Of a DNA stretch of 64,000 nt, positions 48,725-57,530 are shown in pieces. The notes beneath the pieces are model-generated. The model saw nothing but the letters and a program-made list of their open reading frames with translations. It was not told the DNA's origin and did no database searches. Origin of the DNA: Variovorax boronicumulans (GTDB lineage: Bacteria; Pseudomonadota; Gammaproteobacteria; Burkholderiales; Burkholderiaceae_C); the NCBI RefSeq assembly GCF_030812215.1, contig NZ_JAUSSG010000006.1, forward strand, positions 1-64,000. Direction: 5' to 3'. Position 1 is the first letter of the stretch. Each line of letters starts with the position of its first letter. The translations under genes were made by a program, and so were the position numbers.

Positions 48725-49677
48725 CAGCCGAACACCTGCCCGGGCTTCAGGTCGAAGCCGCGCAGGAAATCGGCCACGGGCAGGCGCTTGCCGCCCGGAC
48801 GCTGGAGCTCGGTGAGCATCACGCCCGCATCGCCGGCAGCCACCTCGACGCCGGTGTCCGAGACGGCCAGGATCGTTCCGGGCGCGGCGGACACGCCGGC
48901 GGGCACCGCGTGTGCGGTCCAGAGCTTGATCGTCTCGCCGTCGAGCGGGCTGTTGGCGCCCGGGAACGGGTCGAAGGCCCGAATGCGCCGCACGATGGCG
49001 TCGGCGGGCTGGGCCCAGTCGATCAGGGCTTCGTGTTTTTCGACCTTGTTGGCGTAGGTGACGCCTTCGGCGGGCTGCGGCGTGCGCACGAGCTTGCCGA
49101 TGTTCGCCAGCGCCTCGACGATCATCCGGCCGCCGAGCGCGGCCAGGCGATCGTGCAGGCGCGCGGTGTTGTCGGCGCCGATGTCCACCGCTTCGCGCAG
49201 CAGCATGTCGCCGGTGTCCAGGCCCGCGTCCATCTGCATGATGGTGATGCCGGTCTCTGAATCGCCGGCCTCGATGGCGCGATGGATCGGCGCCGCGCCG
49301 CGCCAGCGCGGCAGGAGGCTCGCATGGATGTTCAGGCAGCCGTGCGCCGGCAGGTCGAGCACCCACTGCGGCAGGATGAGCCCGTAGGCGGCGACCACCA
49401 TCACGTCAGGCCGGGCCTGCAGCAGGGCATCGCGGCCGGTGGCGGCTTCGTCCGGGTACTTGCCGTCCAGGCGCAGGCTGCGCGGCTGCGCCACCGGCCA
49501 GCCATTGGCGACCGCGCACTGCTTGACGGGGGAAGCCTGCAACTTCATGCCGCGGCCCGCGGGCCTGTCGGGCTGGCTCAGCACCAGCACGACCTCATGG
49601 CCGGCGCCGGCAATGGCCTCCAGGGCGACGCGCGCGAACTCGGGCGTACCCGCAAAAGCGACCTTGAGCGCGCTCAA
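48724..49677 (-). CDS. fmt: Methionyl-tRNA formyltransferase
   Basis: A protein of 317 residues. The formyl-transfer core reads [20 protein letters not shown], then [14 protein letters not shown] (Asn/His/Asp of the formyltransferase fold), with the C-terminal OB domain from ~210. The start [20 protein letters not shown] is typical. It formylates initiator Met-tRNA. The partner deformylase gene is upstream, with a BamE-like lipoprotein gene between them. The ATG overlaps that gene's stop by ATGA. Confidence 0.97.
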   Translation of the reverse strand: MSALKVAFAGTPEFARVALEAIAGAGHEVVLVLSQPDRPAGRGMKLQASPVKQCAVANGWPVAQPRSLRLDGKYPDEAATGRDALLQARPDVMVVAAYGLILPQWVLDLPAHGCLNIHASLLPRWRGAAPIHRAIEAGDSETGITIMQMDAGLDTGDMLLREAVDIGADNTARLHDRLAALGGRMIVEALANIGKLVRTPQPAEGVTYANKVEKHEALIDWAQPADAIVRRIRAFDPFPGANSPLDGETIKLWTAHAVPAGVSAAPGTILAVSDTGVEVAAGDAGVMLTELQRPGGKRLPVADFLRGFDLKPGQVFG

Positions 49678-50180
49678 TCCCGGATCCGTTCGAATTCGAG
49701 GTCATCCCCCGTGTGATAGCGACGGACCACGCCGGTGGGGTCGATATAGATATAGAGCATGCGGCGCTCGTTCACGGCCTTGTAGCGCCAGGTCCAGACC
49801 ACGCCGTCGAAGGAACTGACGCGGTCGATCTGATAGGGCCGGCCGTAGAACGCCAGGACATCGTTCTGACGCCACTGGTCGACCTTGATGTCGTAGCCGA
49901 AGCGCGCTTCGCTCAGCACCTGGGTCACTGAAACGACCTTGCCGGCGGCGTCCACGTCGATGTCGGTGACCTCGAAGCCGGCCGGCATGCGCGAATACTG
50001 GAGGCGTTCACCGCCGTTGTTGAGCGGATAGCGGCCGGTCGGCGCACCCAGGCGCTGCAGGGTTTCGGCGGCGCTGGTGCCGGGCTGGATGCGGGTGGGT
50101 TCGGCCGCGCAGCCGGCGAGCACCGCAAGCGCCGCCGATGCCGCGAGGGGACCGAGGCTGCGCAAGGTCATGGGGTTCAT
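49674..50180 (-). CDS. BamE/SmpA-like small lipoprotein
   Basis: A protein of 168 residues. Signal peptide and lipobox are visible ([20 protein letters not shown] then LAGC, Cys24). The mature protein has BamE-like beta-sandwich features twice: [20 protein letters not shown] with RLQYSRMP, and [20 protein letters not shown] with VVWTWRYK. BamE is a helper lipoprotein of the outer-membrane assembly machine, but E. coli BamE is shorter and single, so this is a relative rather than BamE itself. ATG 50180 overlaps the def stop as TGATG; the stop overlaps fmt by ATGA. It is thus inside a def-lipoprotein-fmt operon. Confidence 0.78.
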   Translation of the reverse strand: MNPMTLRSLGPLAASAALAVLAGCAAEPTRIQPGTSAAETLQRLGAPTGRYPLNNGGERLQYSRMPAGFEVTDIDVDAAGKVVSVTQVLSEARFGYDIKVDQWRQNDVLAFYGRPYQIDRVSSFDGVVWTWRYKAVNERRMLYIYIDPTGVVRRYHTGDDLEFERIRD

Positions 50181-50698
50181 CAAGCCCGCTCGCGCGTTTC
50201 TTCGCGCTGTTGCTTGAGCAGCTTGCTCTTGATGCGGTTGCGCTTGAGGGGCGAGAGGTATTCGACGAACACCTTGCCGAGCAGGTGATCGAGCTCGTGC
50301 TGGACGCACACGGCCAGGAGGCCTTCGGCCTCGATGGTGCGCATTTCGCCGTTTTCGTCGAGCGCCTGGACCTTGACCGAGGTGGAACGCATCACGCCGT
50401 CATAGATGCCCGGCACCGAGAGGCAGCCCTCTTCATTGAGCACCTTTTCGTCGCTGGCCCAGGTGATTTCGGGGTTGATCAGCACGATCGGCTGGTTGCG
50501 CTCTTCGGAAACGTCGATGACCACCAGCCGCTCGTGCACGTCGACCTGGGTCGCGGCCAGGCCGATGCCATTGGCGTCGTACATGGTCTCCAGCATGTCG
50601 GCGACCAGGGCCTTGACGCGCGCATCGACGCCCTGCACCGGCTTGGCCACCGTGTGCAGGCGCTTGTCCGGGTAACTCAGAATGATTCGTTTGGCCAT
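50180..50698 (-). CDS. def: Peptide deformylase
   Basis: A protein of 172 residues with all three active-site motifs: GIGLAATQV (motif 1), EEGCLSVPG (motif 2, metal Cys) and QHELDHL (motif 3, HExxH-type with both metal His). It removes formyl groups from nascent proteins. It is the first gene of the def, lipoprotein, fmt, azlC, azlD run, each pair overlapping by a few bases. It is divergent from the LysM protein across 160 bp. Confidence 0.98.
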   Translation of the reverse strand: MAKRIILSYPDKRLHTVAKPVQGVDARVKALVADMLETMYDANGIGLAATQVDVHERLVVIDVSEERNQPIVLINPEITWASDEKVLNEEGCLSVPGIYDGVMRSTSVKVQALDENGEMRTIEAEGLLAVCVQHELDHLLGKVFVEYLSPLKRNRIKSKLLKQQREETRERA

Positions 50699-50858
50699 GA
50701 AATCGGGGGGAAGTTGTGGCTATTTTCGCCAATTCCGCGACGCGAGGCCGCCTCCGGGCCCGAAAACGTTGCCCTCTCAAGGGCTTCGGGCGCAGAATTC
50801 GTAGCAAATTGTGAGATTCGTATGCGCAACGATACGTCGTGCGCTCACCCATCCAGAC

Positions 50859-52076
50859 ATGAAAAAGCTCAGATCCACCGAACGCCAGCGCCCCAATCTC
50901 CTCGCCACGCTGACCGCCCTGGCGGTAATCGGCAGTTGCGGCGCCACCACGGCCTGGGCTCAAAACTACCCCGTCACGCCGCAGCAGCGCGCCACGGCCC
51001 AGCAGACCGCCCAGGCGGGCGTGCCGTTGAGCGAGCTGTCGCCAAAGGCGCCCGACGAGTACACGGTCAAGCCTGGCGACACGCTCTGGGCCATCTCCCG
51101 CCTCTACCTGCTGCGCCCCTGGCGCTGGCCGGAGCTGTGGGGCATGAACATCAACGAGATCGCCAACCCCCACCGCATCTACCCCGGCCAGGTTCTCTAC
51201 CTGGACAAGAGTGGCGGCCGGGCGCGCCTGACCACCCGTCGCGGTGGCGTGAGCGGCGACGGCGGCACCATCAAGCTCTCGCCCCGCACCCGTTTCGACT
51301 CGCTGGCCGGCATGGCCCTGCCCACGCTCAACCCAAGCCTGATCGAGCCGTTCCTGAGCGAACCGATCGTGGTGGACGCCAACACGCTCGAAAGCGCGCC
51401 GCGCATCGTCGCCGGCAACGACAGCCGCGTGCTGCTGTCGCGCGGTGACCGGGCCTACGCCCGCGGCAACCCCGAGTCGCCGCTGGTCGAAGTGCCGGGT
51501 CCGATCCAGAACTTCCGCATCTTCCGCAACGCCACGCCGCTCAAGGACCCGGGCACGGGCGAAATCCTCGGCTACGAGGCGCAGTACCTGGGCAAGGCCC
51601 AGCTGCAGCGCGGCGAATCGACCACCATCGAGACGGTCGAGGACAAGGACATCATCACGGTCGTTCCCGCCAGCATCGACATCGTGGCCTCGCGCGAGGA
51701 AATGCGCGCCGGCGACCGCCTGCTGCCCGAACCGCCGCGCCAGCTGCTGAGCTACGCGCCGCGCGCACCTTCGACGCAGGTCGACGGCCGGATCATCTCG
51801 GTCTACGGCAACGCGGTGCAGTTCGCGGCGCAGAACCAGGTGGTCGCCATCAACAAGGGCACGCGCGACGGCATCGACAGCGGCCATGTGCTGGCCATCC
51901 TGAAGAACGGCGAAACCATCCTCGACCGCACCGGCGCGCGCAAGGAAACCATCAAGCTGCCGAACGAACGCATCGGCCTCCTGATGGTGTTCCGCACCTT
52001 CGAGAAGGTGTCCTACGCCCTGGTGCTCGAGATCAACGACACCCCGAAGGCGGGCGACTTCCTCGTCAACCCCTGA
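50859..52076 (+). CDS. LysM-domain periplasmic protein
   Basis: A protein of 405 residues. A signal peptide (about residues 14-34, ending TTAWAQ) is followed by a LysM domain at 67-115 (DEYTVKPGDTLWAISRLYLL, then NPHRIYPGQVLYLD) that binds peptidoglycan. The remaining ~290 residues form a conserved but unnamed domain with mostly beta character. This protein sits before dprA in many Betaproteobacteria. It may link the cell wall to another envelope part, but its role is not established. ATG 50859 starts the signal peptide. Confidence 0.87.
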   Translation: MKKLRSTERQRPNLLATLTALAVIGSCGATTAWAQNYPVTPQQRATAQQTAQAGVPLSELSPKAPDEYTVKPGDTLWAISRLYLLRPWRWPELWGMNINEIANPHRIYPGQVLYLDKSGGRARLTTRRGGVSGDGGTIKLSPRTRFDSLAGMALPTLNPSLIEPFLSEPIVVDANTLESAPRIVAGNDSRVLLSRGDRAYARGNPESPLVEVPGPIQNFRIFRNATPLKDPGTGEILGYEAQYLGKAQLQRGESTTIETVEDKDIITVVPASIDIVASREEMRAGDRLLPEPPRQLLSYAPRAPSTQVDGRIISVYGNAVQFAAQNQVVAINKGTRDGIDSGHVLAILKNGETILDRTGARKETIKLPNERIGLLMVFRTFEKVSYALVLEINDTPKAGDFLVNP

Positions 52077-52113
52077 CCGGCTTTCCGGCGCTCACGTCCT
52101 CGCCCGCACCCGT

Positions 52114-53265
52114 TTGGAACGCGCAGAACTCGCAGGCTGGCTGCGGCTTTCACTGACGCCGGGCATCGGCGACGGCGCCGCGCGCAAGCTGCTCGCGGCC
52201 TTCGGCCTGCCCGAAACGGTCTTCGCACAGACCGACGCCGCGCTGCGCCAAATCGTCAGCCATGCACAGGCGGAGGCGCTGCAGCAAACGCCCCTGGCCC
52301 TCCAGGCATCGGTCGACCAAACCTGGCAATGGCTGCAAGCGGCCGAGGCCAATGGCGTGAGCCGCCGCCTCGTCACGCTGGGCGATGCCGGCTACCCGGC
52401 GTCGCTGCTCGAAATGGCCGACCCACCGCTGATGCTCTACGTGCTCGGCGCCTCCGACTTCGACCTGACGCAGTTGCGGAACAGCATCGCCGTCGTCGGC
52501 AGCCGCAATCCGACGCCGCAAGGCGCCACCAACGCGCGCAGCTTTGCGCGGGCGCTGGGCGATGCGGGCCTGCCGGTGGTGTCCGGGCTCGCGCTGGGTG
52601 TCGATGGCGCAGCCCACCAGGGCGCCCTCGATGCAGCCGGCGACGCACGGCGGCTCGCCACGGTGGCCGTGGTCGGCACAGGTCTCGACCGCGTGTACCC
52701 CGCGCGCCATCGCGACCTCGCGCACCGCATCACCTTGCAGGGGCTGATCGTGAGCGAGCTGCCGCTCGGCACGCCGCCTCTCACGCAGAATTTTCCGAAG
52801 CGCAACCGGCTCATCGCGGGGCTGGCGCGCGGCACGCTGGTGGTCGAGGCCGCCTTGGCGTCGGGTTCGCTCATCACCGCGCGGCTCACCTCGGAGCAGG
52901 GCAAGGAAGTGTTCGCCATTCCAGGCTCGATCCACTCGCCGCAATCGCGCGGCTGCCATGCATTGATCCGCCAGGGCGCGAAGCTGGTCGAGTCGGTGGC
53001 CGACATCCTCGAGGAGCTGCCGCCGCTGCGCACAAGCGGTACAGCCAACGCCGCGCTGTCGAACGGCCAAGTCGGCAACGACGCATCGGCCTCCGAAGAC
53101 CCGCTGCTCGACGCACTCGGCTTCGAGCCCGTGAGCCTCGATGCCCTCAGCGCCCGCACCGGATGGAGTGCCGCGGCGTTGCAGGCCAAGATGCTCGAGC
53201 TTGAACTGGACGGGCACATTTCACGCCTGCCCGGCGGCCTGTTTCAGCGAACGGCATCTACCTAG
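52114..53265 (+). CDS. dprA: DNA-processing protein DprA
   Basis: A protein of about 383 residues. The Rossmann-like DprA core is seen: IAVVGSRNPTPQGATNARSF, VVSGLALGVDGAAHQGALDA, NRLIAGLARGTLVVEAALAS with GSLITAR, and FAIPGSIHSPQSRGCHALIR. An N-terminal SAM-like domain (4-75) and a C-terminal winged-helix (from ~325) frame it. DprA loads RecA on incoming single-stranded DNA in transformation. The start appears to be TTG 52114 (MERAELAGWLRL) without a clear ribosome site. Its neighbours LysM and smg are the usual ones. Confidence 0.95.
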   Translation: MERAELAGWLRLSLTPGIGDGAARKLLAAFGLPETVFAQTDAALRQIVSHAQAEALQQTPLALQASVDQTWQWLQAAEANGVSRRLVTLGDAGYPASLLEMADPPLMLYVLGASDFDLTQLRNSIAVVGSRNPTPQGATNARSFARALGDAGLPVVSGLALGVDGAAHQGALDAAGDARRLATVAVVGTGLDRVYPARHRDLAHRITLQGLIVSELPLGTPPLTQNFPKRNRLIAGLARGTLVVEAALASGSLITARLTSEQGKEVFAIPGSIHSPQSRGCHALIRQGAKLVESVADILEELPPLRTSGTANAALSNGQVGNDASASEDPLLDALGFEPVSLDALSARTGWSAAALQAKMLELELDGHISRLPGGLFQRTAST

Positions 53266-53299
53266 CCGGCCTTGCACATTCGTGGGCTATATTGGGCCC

Positions 53300-53818
53300 A
53301 TGTTCGAAGTGCTTGTTTTTGTCTACGAAAACTATTGGCGCGGCGATGCCTGCCCCGAACCCGAACAGCTGGGCCGCAAGCTCAGCGCCCACGGTTTCGA
53401 GGCAGACGAGATTCGCGATGCCCTGCACTGGCTCGACGGCCTGAGCCTCGCAACGCAGGGCATGCAGCTGGAACTCGACGCCGACGACGATGCCTCCGCA
53501 ACGGTCACCTTCCGCGGCGCACCCGAAGCCTCGCTGCCCCAGTCGGACGACGCCATGCGCGTCTACTCCCAGGCAGAGCAGGAACACCTGGGCGCCGAAT
53601 GCCTTGGCTTCATCCGCTTTCTCGAATCGTCGAACGTGCTGCCGTGTGGATTGCGCGAGATCGTGATCGAACGCGCGATGGCGGCACCGGGCGATCCGGT
53701 GGCGCTCGACGAACTCAAGATCATCGTGCTGATGGTGCACTGGAGTACCGGCATCGAGCCCGATGCCTTGGTGCTCGACGAGCTCTGCGAGAGCCGCGAA
53801 GGCCGCATCGCGCACTAA
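53300..53818 (+). CDS. smg: DUF494/Smg family protein
   Basis: A protein of 172 residues starting MFEVLVFVYENYWRGDACPE, the N-terminus of the Smg family. The later part FIRFLESSNVLPCGLREIVI and LDELKIIVLMVHWSTGIEPD completes it. Function is unknown; smg usually follows dprA and precedes topA. topA is not here: a palindromic repeat element and DUF1631 follow instead. ATG 53300 lies 35 bp after dprA, so they are likely co-transcribed. Confidence 0.92.
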   Translation: MFEVLVFVYENYWRGDACPEPEQLGRKLSAHGFEADEIRDALHWLDGLSLATQGMQLELDADDDASATVTFRGAPEASLPQSDDAMRVYSQAEQEHLGAECLGFIRFLESSNVLPCGLREIVIERAMAAPGDPVALDELKIIVLMVHWSTGIEPDALVLDELCESREGRIAH

Positions 53819-53829
53819 GCTCACCCCCA

Positions 53830-53917
53830 CCAGGCTGCGCGCACGCACTTCGTGTCGCTGCGCCACCCCCCTTCCGGGGGCAGTGCCTGCGGCCCGGCGA
53901 AGCCGGTTCCGCGGCAC
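53830..53917. repeat. Intergenic palindromic repeat element, copy 2
   Basis: This has the same order of motifs as the copy at 31332-31421: CCAGGCTG, CGTGTCG, a CCCCC/GGGGG hairpin, then GGCCCGGCGAAGCCGGTTCC. Like the first copy, it lies between convergent genes (smg and the DUF1631 gene) on the same strand sense. The stems may stop transcription from both sides. Confidence 0.72.
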
Positions 53918-53941
53918 TCTCGAAAAGGGAACCGCAGCGCG

Positions 53942-56410
53942 CTAGTTCAGCAAACGCTCGGGGTTGGCATCGAGCTTTGCCAGCGCCTCGCGCGTGGCGC
54001 GCACCGTGAGCGTTTCTTCCTCGGCCGGCACCAGGAGGCCCGCCTGCAGGTACGTTGCCAATCGCCCCGCCTGGATCAGGAAGCTTCGACCGTCCGCCGT
54101 AGCGAACAGATGCAACTGCTTCCTGTCGCTGCGCCAGACGAACTGCACCTGGCTCACGCGGTCGTTGTGGTCCAGCATGAACCAGTTGCCCACCTGCAAC
54201 TCGTGCGCCCAGGCCAGCATGTCCTCGGGCACCTGCACGCCCGCAGCATCGGGCACCACCTCGATCGAGGCCGCGTCTACGCCCAGCAGCAGTTCGATGC
54301 TGTGGGCATCGAGCGGCAGGTCGGCGGTGCCGCCGATGTCGCTCACGAAATCTTCCAGGTGCGCCAGGCGCTCGGCCATGGCTTCGATCTTGGCCTGCGG
54401 GATGGCCTCGGTTTTCGACAGGAAGGCATCGGACAGCGTGGCGCCGATGGTCTTGATGTGCGCCTCCTGCGGCTCGTCGACGATGCCCAGCAGCGCCATG
54501 CCCTGGCGCAGGCGCTGCAGCAGTTGCGGCAGGTCTTGAATCACGCGCGCGCGGTCGGTGCGGTTGGGCTTGGCGCTCGCGGCCCAGACCAGTTCGGAGG
54601 CCACGCGCTTCAACATCACGGTCTGCTCGCCCTGCGCGCCGTAGCGCAGCGCGGCGATCGCCAGCACCTCGGCCCAGACCTTGAACAGGAATTCGCGGAT
54701 CTCGTCGCGCACCGGCATGTCGTTGAGCATCTTGCGCAACTCGATGGTGTACTGGATCGCCATCGTTTCCTTCTGCTCGACCTGCTGCGCCACGCTCATC
54801 ACGCGCTGCGTGGTGTCGCTCTGCGTGAGGTAGCGGTTGAGGAAGGCGACGAACTCGTCGAACACCAGCTTGAACACGCGCTGGCCGGTCTCGGGGTATT
54901 GCTCGATCACCTGCACCACGCGGCGGATCTCGCCTTCGAGCGCGCTGCCGGTGATGGCGGCCGCATCGAAACCCATCACGCAGGAGCCCATGCGGTCGAT
55001 CAGCATGCGCGCGGGGTGCTGCAGCGTGCCGAAGAACTCTGGCTCGGCGATGGCCACGCGCAGCACCGGCATCTGCAGCCGTGCGAACCACACGCGCGCC
55101 GAGAACGGGATGCGCTCCTCGGCCAGGATGGCTTGGAACATGAGCGCGACGATTTCCACGGTGGCCTTGTCGGCCGTGGTGGGCGCGCGCTTCTTGAGTT
55201 CGGTGCTGCGCCGGCGCAGGTCGACTGCCGTCTGCTGGATCACCGTGGCCTGCTCGCCCGACGCGTCCATGTACTGCGTGGCGGCCATGCGGTAGGCCGC
55301 CTCGGCTTCGGCGATGACGCCGGCAAAGGTCCGGGAGAACTGCCGCGGGGCGGTGTTGCCGCCAGTGCCCGGCGTGCCGCCGCCGGGACCCGTCGCGCGG
55401 CCCATCGGCGCGGTGCCGGTGATCGAATTCTGAGCGGCGACGGTGGTGGTGGTGTCGCCGCCAATGCGCGCCGTGACGAATCGCTTGAGGCTCAGCAGCG
55501 CGGTCTGGGCACGCTGCCGCGCGATCATCAGCGGCGAGCCGCCGATCGTCGACGTGGCGGCGGGCATCGGCACGGATGCTTGCGGTTGCGACTGCTGCGA
55601 CTGTTGTGGCAACTGCGTACCGTAGCCAGGACGCTGCTGCGAGCCACCGCCACCGCCACCGCCACCGCCGTCCATCATCGGCGCGGTTGCCGAAGCCACC
55701 CCGCTCGCAAAGGAGGTGTTGAAGCCCGCGCTGTTGCCGGCGCCTGCGGCATTGCCGGTGCGCCGCACAAAGCTCTTGAGGTCGATCTCCTGCATCACGC
55801 CGTTGGCGATCAGGTAGGCGTTGGCGCTCTCGTAAGCCTTGACGATCACATCGATCAGCTGCTGCTGCACCGTGTCCTGCACCCGGGCCCAGAGCTCGCG
55901 GCTCAGGCCGGCAGCCAGCCACTGCTCCACCAGCAGCCTGGCCAGCGTCTCGGGCTTGAGCACGTCCTTCGAATCGAGCTCGCTCGTGCCTTCGAGGTGC
56001 TGGATGCGCAGGCGCAGGTCGCTGAGCTCGAAGCTCGCCTTGTCGTGGATCACCTGGGCGAGGCGCGAGGCGAGGATGTTGGTCTCGACCACCTCGTCGC
56101 CGATCAGCTCGAGCCGCAGCGCCGTGGGAAAGGTCGTGAGGCCGCCGGTCGGCGTGGCGGTGGCGCCGAGGGCCTTGCGCCAGCTCGTTTGCGAGAGCGT
56201 CACCCATTGCGTGGCCTGGCCCTGGAACGCCACGAAGTCGTCGCGGTGCTCCTGCATGGCGCGGGCGTTGCTCACCTCGGAGGCCAGTTGCGTCAGCCGC
56301 TCGCGGATCGCGCGGGCCAGCGGGACGATGGCCCCCTCCGTGGCCAATACGAAACGCTCACGCGTCTCGCGTGCGAGCTGCAGGGAAGAGGCGGACCGCG
56401 CAATGCTCAT
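53942..56410 (-). CDS. DUF1631 family protein
   Basis: A protein of 822 residues. N-terminal segment 10-215 is helical (LVEQWLAAGLSRELWARVQD). A disordered stretch (about 218-345) contains nine consecutive Gly (248-256) and many Gln/Ser/Pro. The C-terminal two thirds hold the family blocks FARLQMPVLRVAIAEPEFFG, HPARMLIDRMGSCVMGF, LFKVWAEVLAIAALRYG and LQVGNWFMLDHNDRVSQVQF, with a PilZ-like end (VQFVWRSDRKQLHLFATADG). If the PilZ-like part is real, cyclic di-GMP binding could be tested; this is inference. No function is established. ATG 56410 is the first Met near the conserved start. Confidence 0.82.
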   Translation of the reverse strand: MSIARSASSLQLARETRERFVLATEGAIVPLARAIRERLTQLASEVSNARAMQEHRDDFVAFQGQATQWVTLSQTSWRKALGATATPTGGLTTFPTALRLELIGDEVVETNILASRLAQVIHDKASFELSDLRLRIQHLEGTSELDSKDVLKPETLARLLVEQWLAAGLSRELWARVQDTVQQQLIDVIVKAYESANAYLIANGVMQEIDLKSFVRRTGNAAGAGNSAGFNTSFASGVASATAPMMDGGGGGGGGGSQQRPGYGTQLPQQSQQSQPQASVPMPAATSTIGGSPLMIARQRAQTALLSLKRFVTARIGGDTTTTVAAQNSITGTAPMGRATGPGGGTPGTGGNTAPRQFSRTFAGVIAEAEAAYRMAATQYMDASGEQATVIQQTAVDLRRRSTELKKRAPTTADKATVEIVALMFQAILAEERIPFSARVWFARLQMPVLRVAIAEPEFFGTLQHPARMLIDRMGSCVMGFDAAAITGSALEGEIRRVVQVIEQYPETGQRVFKLVFDEFVAFLNRYLTQSDTTQRVMSVAQQVEQKETMAIQYTIELRKMLNDMPVRDEIREFLFKVWAEVLAIAALRYGAQGEQTVMLKRVASELVWAASAKPNRTDRARVIQDLPQLLQRLRQGMALLGIVDEPQEAHIKTIGATLSDAFLSKTEAIPQAKIEAMAERLAHLEDFVSDIGGTADLPLDAHSIELLLGVDAASIEVVPDAAGVQVPEDMLAWAHELQVGNWFMLDHNDRVSQVQFVWRSDRKQLHLFATADGRSFLIQAGRLATYLQAGLLVPAEEETLTVRATREALAKLDANPERLLN

Positions 56411-56564
56411 TGAAGGATCGGGAAGGCCAGGGGGAACTGTTCGGCAACAACAACCGCGAGCTTGCATCGGGAAGCGCCACCGCACAAGTGTGGACACTGC
56501 CCGGCGTTGCACGGGAACAGCGTTGCGGCCCCGCCGCCCGCTTTGTTGAACCCTGAAGTATCCG

Positions 56565-57518
56565 TCAGACCACGGCGCCGGCGTTCGGATCGTCTTCCGA
56601 TTCACCGTCGCGCTTGGTCGGGCCGCCCTTGATCAGGTCTTCGCGCTTCACGCCCAGCCACATCGCGATGGCCGCGGCCACGAAACACGAGGAGTAGATG
56701 CCAAAGCAGATGCCGATGGTCAGCGCCAGGGCGAAGTAGTGCAGCGTCGGGCCGCCGAAGAAGAACATCGACAGCACCACCAGCTGCGTGGAGCCGTGGG
56801 TGATGATCGTGCGGCTGATGGTCGAGGTGATCGCGCTGTCGATCACCTCCGAGGTCGTCATCTTGCGGTAGCGGCGGAAGTTCTCGCGCACCCGGTCGAA
56901 GATCACGACCGACTCGTTCACCGAGTAGCCCAGCACCGCCAGCACCGCCGCCAGCACCGCCAGCGAGAACTCCCACTGGAAGAAGGCGAAGAAGCCCAGG
57001 ATGATCACTACGTCATGCAGGTTGGCAAATACGGTAGCCAGCGCAAACTTCCATTCGAAGCGAAACGCCAGGTAGATCATGATGCCCACGACCACCATGG
57101 CAAGCGCCTTCAGGCCGTTGCTGGTGAGCTCGTCGCCCACCTGCGGACCGACGAATTCGTTGCTGCGCAGTTCCACCGTCGGCTCGATCGCCTTCAGGGC
57201 GCCCATCACCTGGTCGCTCTGCTGGGTCGAGGTCATGCCCTTGGCCACCGGCAGGCGAATCTGCACCGAGGTGCCGAAGCTCTGCACCTGCACCTCCTGG
57301 TAGCCCAGCTTGGCGACGGCTTCGCGCACCTTGCCGACGTCGGCCGACTGCTTGTAGGCCACTTCCATCACCGTGCCGCCGGTGAACTCCACCGACAGGT
57401 GCAGCCCGCGGTGGAGCAGGAAGAACACCGCCAGCGCGAAGGTGACGACGGAAACGATGTTCAGCACCACCGCGTGGCGCATGAACGGGATGGTCTTGTG
57501 GATCCGGAAGAATTCCAT
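56565..57518 (-). CDS. secF: Protein translocase subunit SecF
   Basis: A protein of 317 residues with six membrane segments. SecF signatures are SVEFTGGTVMEV near the N-terminus, VQSFGTSVQIRL, and YSVNESVVIFDRVREN. It works with SecD and YajC to use the proton-motive force in late protein export. It follows secD by 12 bp. The stop lies near no clear terminator; a 154-bp gap separates it from the DUF1631 start on the same strand. Confidence 0.97.
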   Translation of the reverse strand: MEFFRIHKTIPFMRHAVVLNIVSVVTFALAVFFLLHRGLHLSVEFTGGTVMEVAYKQSADVGKVREAVAKLGYQEVQVQSFGTSVQIRLPVAKGMTSTQQSDQVMGALKAIEPTVELRSNEFVGPQVGDELTSNGLKALAMVVVGIMIYLAFRFEWKFALATVFANLHDVVIILGFFAFFQWEFSLAVLAAVLAVLGYSVNESVVIFDRVRENFRRYRKMTTSEVIDSAITSTISRTIITHGSTQLVVLSMFFFGGPTLHYFALALTIGICFGIYSSCFVAAAIAMWLGVKREDLIKGGPTKRDGESEDDPNAGAVV

Positions 57519-57530
57519 GGCTGCTGCCTC

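Noticed and set aside
53852..56413. 853-codon open frame opposite the DUF1631 gene
   Set aside because: No family resemblance and full overlap with a conserved protein on the other strand.
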